A stretch of 64,000 bases of DNA from Kamptonema formosum PCC 6407 (GCF_000332155.1 NZ_KB235903.1:273499-337498); one strand, 5' to 3'. Positions 8,616 to 17,988 are shown, counted from the first letter of the stretch. The notes: a model not told the origin generated them from the letters alone. Translations and numbers: made by a program.

Positions 8616-9317
8616 ATGAAAATTCTATTAGTTGATGATGAAATTGAGCTGACAGACCCTCTAAGTCGAGTGCTAACTCGCGAAGGTTATGAGGTTGATG
8701 TGGCTGATAATGGAGCAACAGGAAGTGAGTTTGCTACCCAAGGAAACTACGATTTACTGATTCTAGATTGGATGTTACCAGGAAAAACGGGATTGGCAAT
8801 TTGTCAAAAATTGCGATCGGAAGGTCGGGCTACACCTGTGTTATTTCTGACTGCAAAAGATACTCTAGACGATCGCGTTCAGGGACTTGATGCAGGTGCT
8901 GATGACTATTTGGTGAAACCATTTGAATTGCGGGAGTTGTTGGCAAGAGTTAGAGCTTTGTTGCGGCGACCTTCGATTTTAGAAACAGGTTCGTCGAACT
9001 TTTCTGGAGATAGCAACCGTTTGCAGGTTGCCGATTTAGAACTAGATTTTGAAAATCAGTTAGCTTATCGCCGAGGGAGAACAATTGATTTATCAGAAAA
9101 AGAATGCCAGCTTTTAGAATATTTGATGCGCCATCCCGGTCAACTATTGACTCACGAACAAATTCACCAATATTTATGGCCAGATGGGGAAAAACCGAGT
9201 AGCAATGTATTGGCAGCTCAAATTCGTTTATTGCGTCGAAAGATTGAAGCCGCAGGCGATTTGCCCCTGATTCATACTGTGTATGGTAAGGGATATCGAT
9301 TAGGAGAAGGAAGCTAG
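8616..9317 (+). CDS. OmpR/PhoB-family response regulator
   Basis: This is a 233-residue two-component response regulator. The receiver domain (1-115) has the acidic pocket VDDE at 6-9, the phosphoacceptor Asp51 in LLILDWMLPG, the Thr switch in FLTAKD and the conserved Lys in VKPFE. Residues 135-230 form a winged-helix DNA-binding domain (DLSEKECQLLEYLMRHPG, then LRRKIE and VYGKGYRL). It resembles cyanobacterial RppA/ManR-type regulators, but I would not assign a name. No histidine kinase is adjacent, so it is an orphan in this window. Heptamer repeats end only about 8 bases before the start and there is no clear Shine-Dalgarno sequence. Confidence 0.88.
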   Translation: MKILLVDDEIELTDPLSRVLTREGYEVDVADNGATGSEFATQGNYDLLILDWMLPGKTGLAICQKLRSEGRATPVLFLTAKDTLDDRVQGLDAGADDYLVKPFELRELLARVRALLRRPSILETGSSNFSGDSNRLQVADLELDFENQLAYRRGRTIDLSEKECQLLEYLMRHPGQLLTHEQIHQYLWPDGEKPSSNVLAAQIRLLRRKIEAAGDLPLIHTVYGKGYRLGEGS

Positions 9318-9341
9318 TCTGTTCACGGGACTTACTCACAT

Positions 9342-9440
9342 AGGACTTACGTTCATGGCTCCAGAAACCGGGTTTTTGAGAGAATCTGTGAGTCTAGGCG
9401 AAGTATTTTCGTCAAAAAACCCGGTTTCTTTCCGGGCGGC
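9342..9440. repeat. Degenerate copy of the AGGACTTACG repeat element
   Basis: It begins AGGACTTACG and contains the AGAAACCGGGTTTTTGAG and AAAACCCGGTTTCT arms and the aatctgtgag/gaagtatttt interior, seen in opposite orientation to the copy at 5353-5461. The right end has lost the GTAAGTCCT terminus, so this looks like a decayed copy. It lies between convergent genes. Confidence 0.6.
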
Positions 9441-9474
9441 GTTACGTAAATGGTCAAATTTATTAAGTTAATTT

Positions 9475-10305
9475 TTACTTACTTACTAAGGTGATGATTG
9501 TGACTTCTGGGGGACAAAATAACCTTCCCGGTAAATATGTTCCTAAACCACGATTAACATAAAGTAAGTTGCTGCCTACTTGATGCAATCCACTGGCCCA
9601 TTCCCAATGATTAACTACTCGCTCGCCCATTGAAAAATAAGAGATTCTATGCTTCACTGATTTAGGAATCATACGACTAATTGAGTCTATCCAGATTGAT
9701 ACAGGCCCCAATCCGGGAATGACGATTTGACCGCCGTGAGTATGACCGGATAGTTGCAAATCTATGCGCCACTTTTGCAATTTTTCAGCACTATCGGGAT
9801 TGTGGGATAAGACAATGCGAGGGATATCTGGATTTATTGATGCCATTGTATCGTCTGGTAGGAAATTCCGATCCCACAAATCCGCTAAACCAACTAATGC
9901 TAATTCTGAGCCTAAAGGATAGACTGTTTCATTATATAATACTTGAATTCGGATGTTAGTTAAAGCGTTAGTAACTTCTGTTTTTGCCCCTTGGTAAAAG
10001 TAGTCATGGTTGCCAAGTATGGCATAAATTCCGGCGCTACTTTGTAGGTTTTTAAGTTGTTGGACGAGGCCGTGAATGGGTTGGGGTTCATCCGTGATGT
10101 AGTCGCCTGTTAAGAGGATTAGGTCTGGTTCTGCTTGGTTAGTGGCGGCGATCGCTTGTTGCAGTAAGCGATCGGATAGTCGTCGGCCGTCGTAGTGGAA
10201 GTCTGTAAGCTGTACGAGTTTGGTTCCTGCGAGTTTTGCTGGGAGGTTGGCGATCGCTATGGTTAAGCGTTCGACTCGCAGTTTGCCTGTTAATAACCTG
10301 TGCAT
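9475..10305 (-). CDS. YkuE/YaeI-like metallophosphoesterase
   Basis: This is a 276-residue calcineurin-type phosphoesterase. The five metal-binding blocks are visible: QLTDFHYDG, LLTGDYI, LGNHDYF, VLSHNPD and LSGHTHGGQI. The family includes YkuE and YaeI enzymes that act on lipid-linked or small phosphodiester substrates. This copy has only a short N-terminal segment without an obvious signal peptide, so a cytosolic or membrane-peripheral location is likely. The start MHRLLTGKLRVERL gives a normal family N-terminus. There is no operon partner. Confidence 0.85.
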   Translation of the reverse strand: MHRLLTGKLRVERLTIAIANLPAKLAGTKLVQLTDFHYDGRRLSDRLLQQAIAATNQAEPDLILLTGDYITDEPQPIHGLVQQLKNLQSSAGIYAILGNHDYFYQGAKTEVTNALTNIRIQVLYNETVYPLGSELALVGLADLWDRNFLPDDTMASINPDIPRIVLSHNPDSAEKLQKWRIDLQLSGHTHGGQIVIPGLGPVSIWIDSISRMIPKSVKHRISYFSMGERVVNHWEWASGLHQVGSNLLYVNRGLGTYLPGRLFCPPEVTIITLVSK

Positions 10306-10373
10306 GAATGTGAGGTTTTTTGACGGGGCCGACTATAGCTTAGCAAACGGGCGGAGAGATGCGCGATCGCTTC

Positions 10374-11318
10374 TCACTTATCCTGCAACCAATTTGTTAA
10401 ATCAGCCGCGCTAGAAAAGTCTAATAATGCCTCACCCAAATCCTCTAATTGATCGATAGATAATCTCTGAATTTGTTCTTGTATTTCTAAATCAAGAGTA
10501 CCAATTCGACGGGTAAGTAGACGTATGATTAGCGATAATTCTCCCTGTTGTATTCCTCGTTGAATCCCTCGCTCAATTCCCTGTTCAATCCCTAGCTGAA
10601 TTCCCTCTTCCATCCAACTGGTGACAATTTCCATAACTCCCTCCTGTTGCCTTAATTCAAGTTTAGCAAATTCAGTATCAAACTCCTCTTTCTCCTCTGG
10701 ACTTAACTTGAGGTAAGTATCAATAAATCCAGAAATTAACTGTACTTGTGCTGGATTCAGCCCTAAACTCGATAGTAAGCGCAAAGATGCTAGTTTAACA
10801 GTCGGACGTTCCCGATCTAACTTCTGCATTTTAGCCATCAATGCACTTGCTACGGGATTGCGCTGATTCTCAAAATCTCGCCACTGAAGGCGGTTAAGCT
10901 GAATGGCGCGATAGTTAAATTCTAATACAATAAAACCGGGAAATTCAACACGATGAAAATTTGGTGCTGCTAGTTTAGGCTCATCGTAGGAATAAATGAC
11001 GACGGGATATACTGGCACACCATGTTTCTCGTACAGACGGGCAAAGTAGCGAAACATTCGTTTGCCAAACTCTGCTTCAGAACGTGCTTGGTGTTCAAGA
11101 TGAATGATAAAGTAGGATTCCTGACCTCTAAATTGGGCTTTCACTACTAAATCAGCTTGATATTTCTCCCCAGAGGTGACATCGGTAAATATTTCGGGAT
11201 TTAGAAACTCCAAGGACTCAGGTTCTAATTCTGCCGAAACATCTGGCAAAAACAGATCCACAAATTCTCTAAAGAAGGTGGAGAGGAGTTCTTTAAATAA
11301 ACGGTCGTGGTCGATCAT
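10374..11318 (-). CDS. Rpn/DUF4351-type PD-(D/E)XK nuclease (transposase-like)
   Basis: This is a 314-residue protein of the Rpn recombination-promoting nuclease/putative transposase family that is abundant in cyanobacteria. It starts with IDHDRLFKELLSTFFREFVDLFLP, the family hallmark. The nuclease core is DLVVKAQF followed by FIIHLEHQ (Asp, then Glu-x-Gln), and the C-terminus has a low-complexity GIEQGIERGIQRGIQQGE repeat followed by a DUF4351-like segment with LGEALLDF. Members cut DNA and stimulate recombination in E. coli; a role here is not known. It has no inverted terminal repeats or partner genes. Confidence 0.82.
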   Translation of the reverse strand: MIDHDRLFKELLSTFFREFVDLFLPDVSAELEPESLEFLNPEIFTDVTSGEKYQADLVVKAQFRGQESYFIIHLEHQARSEAEFGKRMFRYFARLYEKHGVPVYPVVIYSYDEPKLAAPNFHRVEFPGFIVLEFNYRAIQLNRLQWRDFENQRNPVASALMAKMQKLDRERPTVKLASLRLLSSLGLNPAQVQLISGFIDTYLKLSPEEKEEFDTEFAKLELRQQEGVMEIVTSWMEEGIQLGIEQGIERGIQRGIQQGELSLIIRLLTRRIGTLDLEIQEQIQRLSIDQLEDLGEALLDFSSAADLTNWLQDK

Positions 11319-11391
11319 AAAATTATGATAACATATCTGGGTGGTAAAATTGTGATGAGATGCGATCGGATCTCACTTATGTTAAAGATAA

Positions 11392-11422
11392 TAAAAAATT
11401 CCCCCTTCAAAATAGCAGGGGG
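11392..11422 (-). terminator. Rho-independent terminator of the ABA4-like gene
   Basis: Read on the minus strand, the stem CCCCCT/AGGGGG with a 10-base loop is followed by AATTTTTT. It sits 20 bp beyond the stop codon of the ABA4-like gene and has the stem-plus-U-tract form of an intrinsic terminator. Confidence 0.65.
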
Positions 11423-11441
11423 TTAGAACGAGCGCAACGAC

Positions 11442-11915
11442 TTAACTCTGTTCAACTGGCGTAGTTTTACTTACTGTCTGACCATCCTCAGAAGATGGGA
11501 AAAATTTCTGAGTTACCCCATAAGTTACAATGTGTGATAGCAATCCCATTGGGCCAGCAAACAAAGATAAAGCTAGGGAATGGATAGTCCAAACTCCTGT
11601 TCTTTGTCCTTCCCAATAAATCCACCGACCAACAAACAAATCCATCACTAAAAAATGTATCCAGCCCGTTGCTGTAGCTTTTTCATCGGCAAAAAATCGG
11701 GCAATATCTGCTAGTTTGGGATTCGAGAGAGCCGCCGCGTTTTCAGGAGTAATAGAACTGATGAACAGATATATATACAGAGCCGCTAACACCACAAATG
11801 GGATGAAGGAATTCATAACTTTGCGGGTAATTCCCCAGTTAGGCAATAAAATCATTAATGCCCAGAAGGGTAATACAAAGATGTTCGCGGCGTTGAAAAT
11901 TTGCTCTGCTGTCAT
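11442..11915 (-). CDS. ABA4-like (DUF4281) membrane protein
   Basis: This is a 157-residue integral membrane protein with four predicted spans. It matches the ABA4/DUF4281 family, whose plant member is required for neoxanthin formation. The diagnostic block HFLVMDLFVGRWIYWEGQ is present, followed by LSLFAGPMGLLSH. Cyanobacteria carry homologues of unknown substrate, presumably linked to carotenoid metabolism. The start MTAEQIFNAANIF is usual. It is divergent from the LRR gene and has its own terminator, so it is probably monocistronic. Confidence 0.85.
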   Translation of the reverse strand: MTAEQIFNAANIFVLPFWALMILLPNWGITRKVMNSFIPFVVLAALYIYLFISSITPENAAALSNPKLADIARFFADEKATATGWIHFLVMDLFVGRWIYWEGQRTGVWTIHSLALSLFAGPMGLLSHIVTYGVTQKFFPSSEDGQTVSKTTPVEQS

Positions 11916-11976
11916 AGCTAGTTGTTGACTCCTGCGAGGAATATAATATTACTAGAGCTGTTAAAAATACTTTACC

Positions 11977-12984
11977 ATGAATGAGCAAGATTTTACAGAT
12001 TGGTGTTTGAATAAAGGAAATCTTTCCGCAGGGGCTAGATATACTGTGGATTTACTTTTGCAAGTAAGTGAAGTTTCTGACTGCAAGCAAGCTGGGGAAT
12101 TTTTGGCAAATCTTACAGAACTTAATCTTAAACGTAGTCAAGTTAATGATATTAGCCCTCTTTCCTCTTTGACTAAGCTTACTAAGCTGAATCTGGGTAG
12201 TAATTCCATATCAGATATTAGTCCTCTCCAATCTCTGAGTAACCTGACAACACTAATTCTAGATGTCAATCAAATATCAGATATTAGTCATCTGGAATCT
12301 CTTACAAATCTTACTGAACTTGTCATTGATACTAATCAAATATCCGATATTAGCCCTCTGACTAAGTTAACTAAGTTAACTACACTTATTCTTTTTGATA
12401 ATCAAATATCAGATATCAGCCCTCTGGAATCTCTCACAAATTTAACTACTCTCATTCTCTATAATAATCAAATTAATGATATTAGTTCGCTTGCAGGATT
12501 AACAAATTTAACTACTCTCTATCTTTATGAAAACCAAATCTCAGATATTAACCCTATTGCCAACCTGAAAAAACTTAAGAATCTACTAATTTTTAGCAAT
12601 AAAATATCAGACTTGAAGCCGTTGGCATTTCTAACCAATCTTACTAAGCTGGTACTCTTTAATAATCAAATTTTAGATATAGATTCCCTATCTTCTCTGA
12701 TTAATTTAACTGAGCTTAATCTGGGGAATAATCAAGTATCAGATGTTGGCGCACTTCAATCTTTAACTAATCTTTCTGAGCTTTACCTCTTCAATAATAT
12801 GATTGATAATATTGCTCCTTTGCAATCTCTAACAAATTTAAGTTGGCTGGATCTATTCAATAACCAAATATCAGATGTAGATCCTCTTCAATCTCTTAGT
12901 AATCTGTCTTTTCTCGATCTGCGCCGCAATCCGATCGCGAACAAAGTTTGCCCTGTGAATCCAGCTACTATCTGCCGATTTTAG
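11977..12984 (+). CDS. Leucine-rich repeat protein, internalin-like
   Basis: This is a 335-residue protein made almost entirely of 22-residue leucine-rich repeats of the bacterial SDS22/internalin type, with consensus L-x-x-LTxLxxLxLxxNQISDISPL. About 11-12 repeats run from residue 45 to 325. There is no signal peptide, sortase motif or transmembrane helix, so it is probably cytosolic and serves protein binding. The repeats are very regular, which suggests recent tandem expansion. No partner can be inferred from the neighbours (ABA4-like gene divergent, oxidoreductase convergent). Confidence 0.88.
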   Translation: MNEQDFTDWCLNKGNLSAGARYTVDLLLQVSEVSDCKQAGEFLANLTELNLKRSQVNDISPLSSLTKLTKLNLGSNSISDISPLQSLSNLTTLILDVNQISDISHLESLTNLTELVIDTNQISDISPLTKLTKLTTLILFDNQISDISPLESLTNLTTLILYNNQINDISSLAGLTNLTTLYLYENQISDINPIANLKKLKNLLIFSNKISDLKPLAFLTNLTKLVLFNNQILDIDSLSSLINLTELNLGNNQVSDVGALQSLTNLSELYLFNNMIDNIAPLQSLTNLSWLDLFNNQISDVDPLQSLSNLSFLDLRRNPIANKVCPVNPATICRF

Positions 12985-12996
12985 CTATTTTATTAC

Positions 12997-14496
12997 TTAC
13001 AAAAATTGCGCTGTCTGGCCCGGCGATAGCAATGTGTTAGCACATATAATACCAGAGGCGGCAACAGCAGGAACGCCAATTCCCGGCATAGTGCTATCAC
13101 CGACGCAGTATAAACCGCTGATGGGGGTGTGGGGCCCTGGAAATGTGCCTTTACCGGCGGCGATCGCGGGCCCGTAAGTTCCTTGATAGCGCCGCAAGAA
13201 ACGGGCGTGAGTTAGGGGCGTGCCAATCATTTCTAGGACTATGCGCGATCGCACATCTGGTATAATTTTTTCTAAGGCTTGGAATAGAGACTGCGATCGC
13301 TCACATTTTCTCTGTTGATAAAATTCGTCCCGTTTCCAGTCTGCAAAGGGTTCCAGGGTGTAAGCGTGAATGGCATGATGTCCAGGCGGGGCCAGGTTTG
13401 CATCCCAAACTGAAGGAATTGAGATCATGCAAGTGTTCCCAGGTGCGGCGATATCCACGTCGCGATCGCGGACAACTACGTGATGGCCCGTCAAACCCTC
13501 CAACCCATCTGCCCGAATGCCCAGATGCAGGTGCATGAAACTGTCTACAGCGGGCGTTGCTAGGGCCTTCTGGCGGTAAGAAGCGGGCAAATCTGGCGAT
13601 CGCAACAATTTAGTGCAAGTATCCCAAATCGTCGCATTCGAGATGACAATCGGTGCTTTGAGGATTTCACCGCCGCGCAATCGGACTCCCGTAACTTTGC
13701 CCGATTCTACCAAAATTTGCTCTACGTGAGCGTTTAAGCGCAATTTTCCGCCCCAACGGGTTAAACCTCTGACCAAAGCATCAACGATCGCAGCACTCCC
13801 ACCGATGGGATACTCTATTATAGACCGCGATCGCTCCCCAAACATAAAAGCTATCTCTGGCGCGATCGTCCCCTCCGCCTTCAAACCCGATAGCAGAAAG
13901 CATTCTACATCAATTAACCGCCGCACCCAAGGATCGCGCACCTCCCGATCCGCCAACTGTCCAACGGAATTGCCGATCGCACCTATAACTGGCAATAACT
14001 TCAATAAAGACGGCCAATATCGGGTCAATAACAGGGGAATTAATTGCCAATCGGCCCGCAGCGCGATCGCTGGAATCCCTTCTAAAGCGTCGTAAATAGT
14101 TAACAAACTTTGTTGAAATTGCTCTAATTCCCTCGCGCCTTCAGGTGTAAACTCAGCCACAGCTTGTAAATAGCGATCGCTATTCCCATAAACTGGCAAA
14201 CTTCCCTCTGGAAAATGATAATATCCCAGCGGATCGTAGGCGATCGCATCCACAGATTCTCCCAAAATATCCAACACTTGGCGCAAAGGATTGCGCGAAT
14301 TGCGATCGGTCAAACCGCAGTAAAACGAAGGGCCAGAATCAAAGTGAAAACCTTGACGCGAGAAACTATGGGCCGCGCCACCAGCAATTGTATGACTTTC
14401 GCAGGCGATCGCGCGTTTCCCGCACCTCGCCAGCATCGCCGCAGCGACTAATCCACCAATACCACTACCAATCGCGATCGCATCAAAATCTTCCAT
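12997..14496 (-). CDS. CrtH/phytoene-desaturase-related FAD oxidoreductase
   Basis: This is a 499-residue member of the COG1233 family (phytoene dehydrogenases, carotenoid isomerases). The FAD dinucleotide-binding motif is AIGSGIGGLVAAAMLARCGKR at residues 6-26, followed by GGAAHSF. Near the C-terminus GLYCVGDSTMPGIGVPAVAASG is the second FAD-binding block typical of the family. It is related to carotene isomerase CrtH, but paralogues exist in most cyanobacteria, so I leave the symbol empty. The ATG at 14494-14496 is preferred over the TTG three bases upstream. It converges with the LRR gene with only 12 bp between. Confidence 0.85.
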   Translation of the reverse strand: MEDFDAIAIGSGIGGLVAAAMLARCGKRAIACESHTIAGGAAHSFSRQGFHFDSGPSFYCGLTDRNSRNPLRQVLDILGESVDAIAYDPLGYYHFPEGSLPVYGNSDRYLQAVAEFTPEGARELEQFQQSLLTIYDALEGIPAIALRADWQLIPLLLTRYWPSLLKLLPVIGAIGNSVGQLADREVRDPWVRRLIDVECFLLSGLKAEGTIAPEIAFMFGERSRSIIEYPIGGSAAIVDALVRGLTRWGGKLRLNAHVEQILVESGKVTGVRLRGGEILKAPIVISNATIWDTCTKLLRSPDLPASYRQKALATPAVDSFMHLHLGIRADGLEGLTGHHVVVRDRDVDIAAPGNTCMISIPSVWDANLAPPGHHAIHAYTLEPFADWKRDEFYQQRKCERSQSLFQALEKIIPDVRSRIVLEMIGTPLTHARFLRRYQGTYGPAIAAGKGTFPGPHTPISGLYCVGDSTMPGIGVPAVAASGIICANTLLSPGQTAQFL

Positions 14497-14881
14497 CAAT
14501 CAAAACCTTTGAGATTTAATATCTAAGTAAATCCACCTAAGAGGACTAATGAATTTGATAGTTTTCTTCAGTCCTCTTCAGAGGACTTAAGCTTTGAGAC
14601 AGGGGTTAAAACCCCTGTCTGACTGAGAATTTGACGTTAAGTTGACACCAATCCCCTCTTCCTTCTTCCTTCTTCCTTCTTCCCTCTTCCTTCTTCCTTC
14701 TTCCTTCTCCTTACCACTTACACAGCCAGTGTAACAATTAAGGGGTGACACGCAGAATTGTCCTCCGTACCCCTGCATTTAAGCCTCCATGTACCTCTAC
14801 TCCCTTGTTACCGAGGAAAACCTGCTATAATCTTATAATTTAGTGCCTATTCTTACCCGTGCATTTTCCCAGGAGGCAACC
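14497..14881. repeat. Divergent intergenic region with palindromes and a ccttctt repeat
   Basis: No gene is supported in these 385 bp. They hold the palindrome AGTCCTCTTCAGAGGACT (14570-14587), a second perfect palindrome at 14598-14619 with arms GACAGGGGTT, and a tandem cttcttc/ccttctt pyrimidine repeat at 14654-14709. Near the right end two TATAAT hexamers (14826-14831 and 14834-14839) are candidate -10 boxes for the plus-strand gene that follows. Confidence 0.65.
14871..14876 (+). promoter_or_regulatory. Shine-Dalgarno AGGAGG deciding the start at 14882
   Basis: A perfect AGGAGG lies five bases before the ATG at 14882. The frame is open upstream to an ATG at 14843, but this ribosome-binding site supports the internal Met. 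Confidence 0.8.
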
Positions 14882-16570
14882 ATGAACGCTTTATCTATTT
14901 TAGATGAAGTTGTTAGCATACTCGAAAATGATGTTAACGCCCAGCGCATCAAAAGATTAATACTGTTTGCCTGCAAAGAGATCTGGGAAAACGATTCAAG
15001 CGTCCTCGAACGTACCGATCTGCGTGAAATCATCCGCAACTTATGTATCAAATATAGTCAAGTAGAAGATATTGAAGCTGTCTTAAATAGTATTGTTTCC
15101 AAAGTCAACAAAAAGACAGAATATGCTTTAATCGCGACTACAATTATTACTCAAATCACCAGACTATACACAGAAGAAGACACAGAAGTTGAAACCACCC
15201 TATCCAACTCTTTCGCCTTTCAAGTCCCCACATATTTTGTAGAGCCTTTAAATTCTCCCCAGCCAACAGAAACAGAAGAAGAACAACTCGATAATCCCGG
15301 CTATCTATTTGATGTCCGGCAGAAAATTCTACAACAGACAAACCCTCTTCGCGCTAAAATTCTAATTTTTTCTACACTTTACCATGAATTTAGCTTCAGC
15401 GAGCGAGATTGGTCGCTGTTGAAAACACAAGAACTAGACCACTTATTGCGCCAACTCCTTAATGCTTGTCCCACCCTTACAGAACTCGAATCTCAATTAT
15501 ATAGAACCGCCAACAAACTCGATAATTCTGATGAAAATGCCCAAGCTGCCAGCGTCATTATCCAAGCTATGACAAATTGTTATCTACAGGAAAAACAAGA
15601 ACCAGATCCAGATGAAAGTATTAACGATCGAGGATATGAAGATACCCACTTAATGAATAACATTTTTCAAGAAACCACACTGACTAACGATGTCGGTTAT
15701 TTCGAGGACGGCGAGATTACAATGATGGGTCAAGCTGCTGCGGGCAATTTTTATTATAATCCCCAAGCAAGTCAACTATGGCCAGCCCATACAATCTTTT
15801 CTCCGGGAGACGATACCCAAACAAGCGACCCCGATGCCACTTGTGAATTAAGCCCACCGCCCCTAACAACCTATCACGTTTCGGAACCAGTAGAAACTGA
15901 TGAAGATTCCCATCACAGTGCAGCGGCGGCGCTCAATATTACCGACTCCATCAAACAAAAATTGGAGGTAGAAGAAGAGATTAAAGCATTAGTTACTGAA
16001 AGTAGTAATATCATAATGACTACAGTAGAAAGGACACTTAGTGAGTTAGAAGTTGCCTTAGACAGACAAGTTGCCCACCAAAATACAGAGGAACAATTAG
16101 TTCAAAAATATAAAGCCCTTAGAGATTTTATTGGCAATGTTGAGGGATTCACTTCTAAATTAATGCAAATTTTGAGTCAATTAGAGTCAGCCGAAAGACA
16201 GCGCCTCAATCTTCATACCCCTCATCCTAATTCTTCTGAAAAAGAGCCGCAAAACTCGAATCATGGTAAGATAAATCAGCAAAGACTTGTGGAACTAGCA
16301 AGGCAGGGCAACCCCAAGGCGATCGCAGTTTTGCTGAATCAATTTTTACAGCCGAAAGGCATTAATGCTATGGCGATTTTAAGAGAAGGTTGCTTTCACA
16401 TAGTCCTCGAATCTGCCCAAGTACCAAATAAAGAAGTAACAGCCAAATTTGTACAGAATAAGCTGGCAAGTTTGAAATCAAAATCTATCACTCATGTCAA
16501 GGTTCATGGCCGCCAATCAGGGAACAAGTCCGTCGCTTGGACTCAAGAAGTTCTTAATCCCAGCAATTGA
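14882..16570 (+). CDS. Uncharacterised cyanobacterial protein with duplicated N-terminal domain
   Basis: This is a 562-residue protein of unknown function. Two related alpha-helical units are visible, about residues 10-100 (RIKRLILFACKEIW, LERTDLREIIRNL) and 155-255 (RAKILIFSTLYHEF, LKTQELDHLLRQL). Each ends in a helix resembling ALIATTIITQITRLY / ASVIIQAMTNCY, so this is an internal duplication. A low-complexity linker and a coiled-coil helix (about 360-440) follow. The last 95 residues (RLVELARQGNPKAIAVLLNQFLQPKGI to the end) match a small domain I associate with several cyanobacterial multi-domain proteins. The next gene, a pentapeptide-repeat protein, begins immediately after or overlaps its stop, so the two are probably co-translated. 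Confidence 0.7.
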   Translation: MNALSILDEVVSILENDVNAQRIKRLILFACKEIWENDSSVLERTDLREIIRNLCIKYSQVEDIEAVLNSIVSKVNKKTEYALIATTIITQITRLYTEEDTEVETTLSNSFAFQVPTYFVEPLNSPQPTETEEEQLDNPGYLFDVRQKILQQTNPLRAKILIFSTLYHEFSFSERDWSLLKTQELDHLLRQLLNACPTLTELESQLYRTANKLDNSDENAQAASVIIQAMTNCYLQEKQEPDPDESINDRGYEDTHLMNNIFQETTLTNDVGYFEDGEITMMGQAAAGNFYYNPQASQLWPAHTIFSPGDDTQTSDPDATCELSPPPLTTYHVSEPVETDEDSHHSAAAALNITDSIKQKLEVEEEIKALVTESSNIIMTTVERTLSELEVALDRQVAHQNTEEQLVQKYKALRDFIGNVEGFTSKLMQILSQLESAERQRLNLHTPHPNSSEKEPQNSNHGKINQQRLVELARQGNPKAIAVLLNQFLQPKGINAMAILREGCFHIVLESAQVPNKEVTAKFVQNKLASLKSKSITHVKVHGRQSGNKSVAWTQEVLNPSN

Positions 16571-16611
16571 AAAAACTAGCTTTTTTGCCCAAAAATAATC
16601 AAGCACTACTT

Positions 16612-17607
16612 ATGAATCCTGGCGAACTTTTGAGGAGATATACAGCAGGAGAATTAGATTTCAAAGGTATAAATCTCAGGGGCGTACACCTGAGCGGTGC
16701 AGACTTAATTGGCGTTAATTTAAGCGGTGCAGACCTTCATGGTGCCAACCTAATGATGGCATACTTGAGCCGAATTAATTTTCAGCGTGCAAATTTAATT
16801 AACGCCAAGCTTTGTGGTGCTAATTTAAATCAGGCAAATTTGAGCAACGCCAATCTTGCTGATGCCGATTTACACGGTGCTAGTTTACAAGGCGCAGACT
16901 TTCGCAAAGCTAACATATCTTTGGCAATTTTGCTCGATGCAAACTTGACTGATGCTGATATGCGAGGAGTCAATTTACAAGGTGCAGACTTACGCGGTGC
17001 GTGTTTGCGAGGGGCAAATTTACGATACGAAAGGCGAGTTTTTGAGGCTGTAAATTTGCGAGGTGCAAATCTACGAGATGCAGATTTACGAGGTGTAAAT
17101 CTAACTAATGCCGATTTGAGTAAAGCCGATCTTACTGGTGCTAACCTCAGTGAAACTGTACTCCGCGAGGCAAATTTAAGTCAAGTAAATCTCAGTAAAG
17201 CAGTCCTAGAAGGTGCATTTCTAACTGAAGCTAATTTAACTCAAGCAAATCTCTCTCGCGCCATCATGACTAATGCCAAAATGGAGAGAGCAGTATTAAT
17301 AGATGCAGAAATGGCTGGTGTAAAATTACACGGTGCATTCCTACCTGATGCTAAACTTCATAAAGCTAATTTGAGTGAGGCTGACCTCAGTAGAACTAAC
17401 TTAATAAGGGCCGATCTCAGTAGAGCTAATTTGAGTCAGGCTAATTTGAATGAGGCTGATTTAACTGATGCTTATTTGGCGAAGATAGACTTGCGCGATG
17501 CGATATTGAATCGTGCAAATCTTACGAGGGCAGATTTAAGCACTGCTAATTTAATGGGCGTACAGTTGCGCGGTGCAACAATGCCTAATGGGGAGATTCA
17601 CGATTAA
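16612..17607 (+). CDS. Pentapeptide-repeat protein
   Basis: This is a protein of about 331 residues composed of roughly 60 tandem A(D/N)LXX pentapeptides (for example LSGADL, LRGANL, LSQANL), which fold into a right-handed quadrilateral beta helix. A short leader MNPGELLRRYTAGE, typical of cyanobacterial members, supports the ATG at 16612. A TTG at 16567 overlaps the preceding stop codon and would add 15 residues. One repeat break occurs near residue 140 (LRYERRVFEAVN). There is no signal peptide. Function is unknown; some family members mimic DNA, most are uncharacterised. It likely forms an operon with the upstream gene. Confidence 0.88.
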   Translation: MNPGELLRRYTAGELDFKGINLRGVHLSGADLIGVNLSGADLHGANLMMAYLSRINFQRANLINAKLCGANLNQANLSNANLADADLHGASLQGADFRKANISLAILLDANLTDADMRGVNLQGADLRGACLRGANLRYERRVFEAVNLRGANLRDADLRGVNLTNADLSKADLTGANLSETVLREANLSQVNLSKAVLEGAFLTEANLTQANLSRAIMTNAKMERAVLIDAEMAGVKLHGAFLPDAKLHKANLSEADLSRTNLIRADLSRANLSQANLNEADLTDAYLAKIDLRDAILNRANLTRADLSTANLMGVQLRGATMPNGEIHD

Positions 17608-17700
17608 TGCAAGGAAGAAGGAAGAAAGAAGAGGGAATTCAGTTTATTTTAGGTGCAGCGTATATTATACTATCGAGTAAAATCATTATCCTAAAGCATC

Positions 17701-17726
17701 CTAACGTTCAGACATCGTTTGTTCAT
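17701..17726 (-). pseudogene. Detached 3' end of the interrupted Uma2 gene
   Basis: On the minus strand these bases continue the Uma2 reading frame of 21500-22067 as Gln-Thr-Met-Ser-Glu-Arg-stop once the transposon and one copy of the 5-bp duplication TTCAT (17722-17726 and 21495-21499) are removed. This reconstruction is a direct reading of both flanks and confirms the insertion point. Confidence 0.8.
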
Positions 17727-17764
17727 GGGGTAAAGCCGGGATACGGACAAAATAGGACACGATG
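17727..17764 (+). repeat. Left 38-bp terminal inverted repeat of the Tn3-family element
   Basis: It begins with GGGG, as most Tn3-family ends do, and matches the right end at 37 of 38 positions. The similarity continues imperfectly inward for roughly another 35 bp. Confidence 0.9.
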
Positions 17765-17988
17765 TAAAGAGATGTAACGAAACCGCCACTCCCAGCCAGA
17801 TTTGTTGAAGCAAGCACAAAAAGTAAGAAGCCTGCCAATTATACAATAGAGCGTTTATGTAGCCTTGATTGTGGAAGCGTTCGCCGCCCGTTACCCAATC
17901 ACACTCACAAACCATCTAGAGAGTAGTGCTACTACTCTCTACTTAAGCTCACAAGCGATTAAAAAACTTAACCTGACTATATATTTTA

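Noticed and set aside
14587-14778. Minus-strand open frame of 63 codons
   Set aside because: It is made of the palindrome and ccttctt repeat and has a low-complexity EEGRRK sequence without family similarity.
17691-17915. Minus-strand open frame across the left transposon end
   Set aside because: It spans the junction of host and terminal inverted repeat and has no coding character; the true host reading here is the Uma2 remnant.
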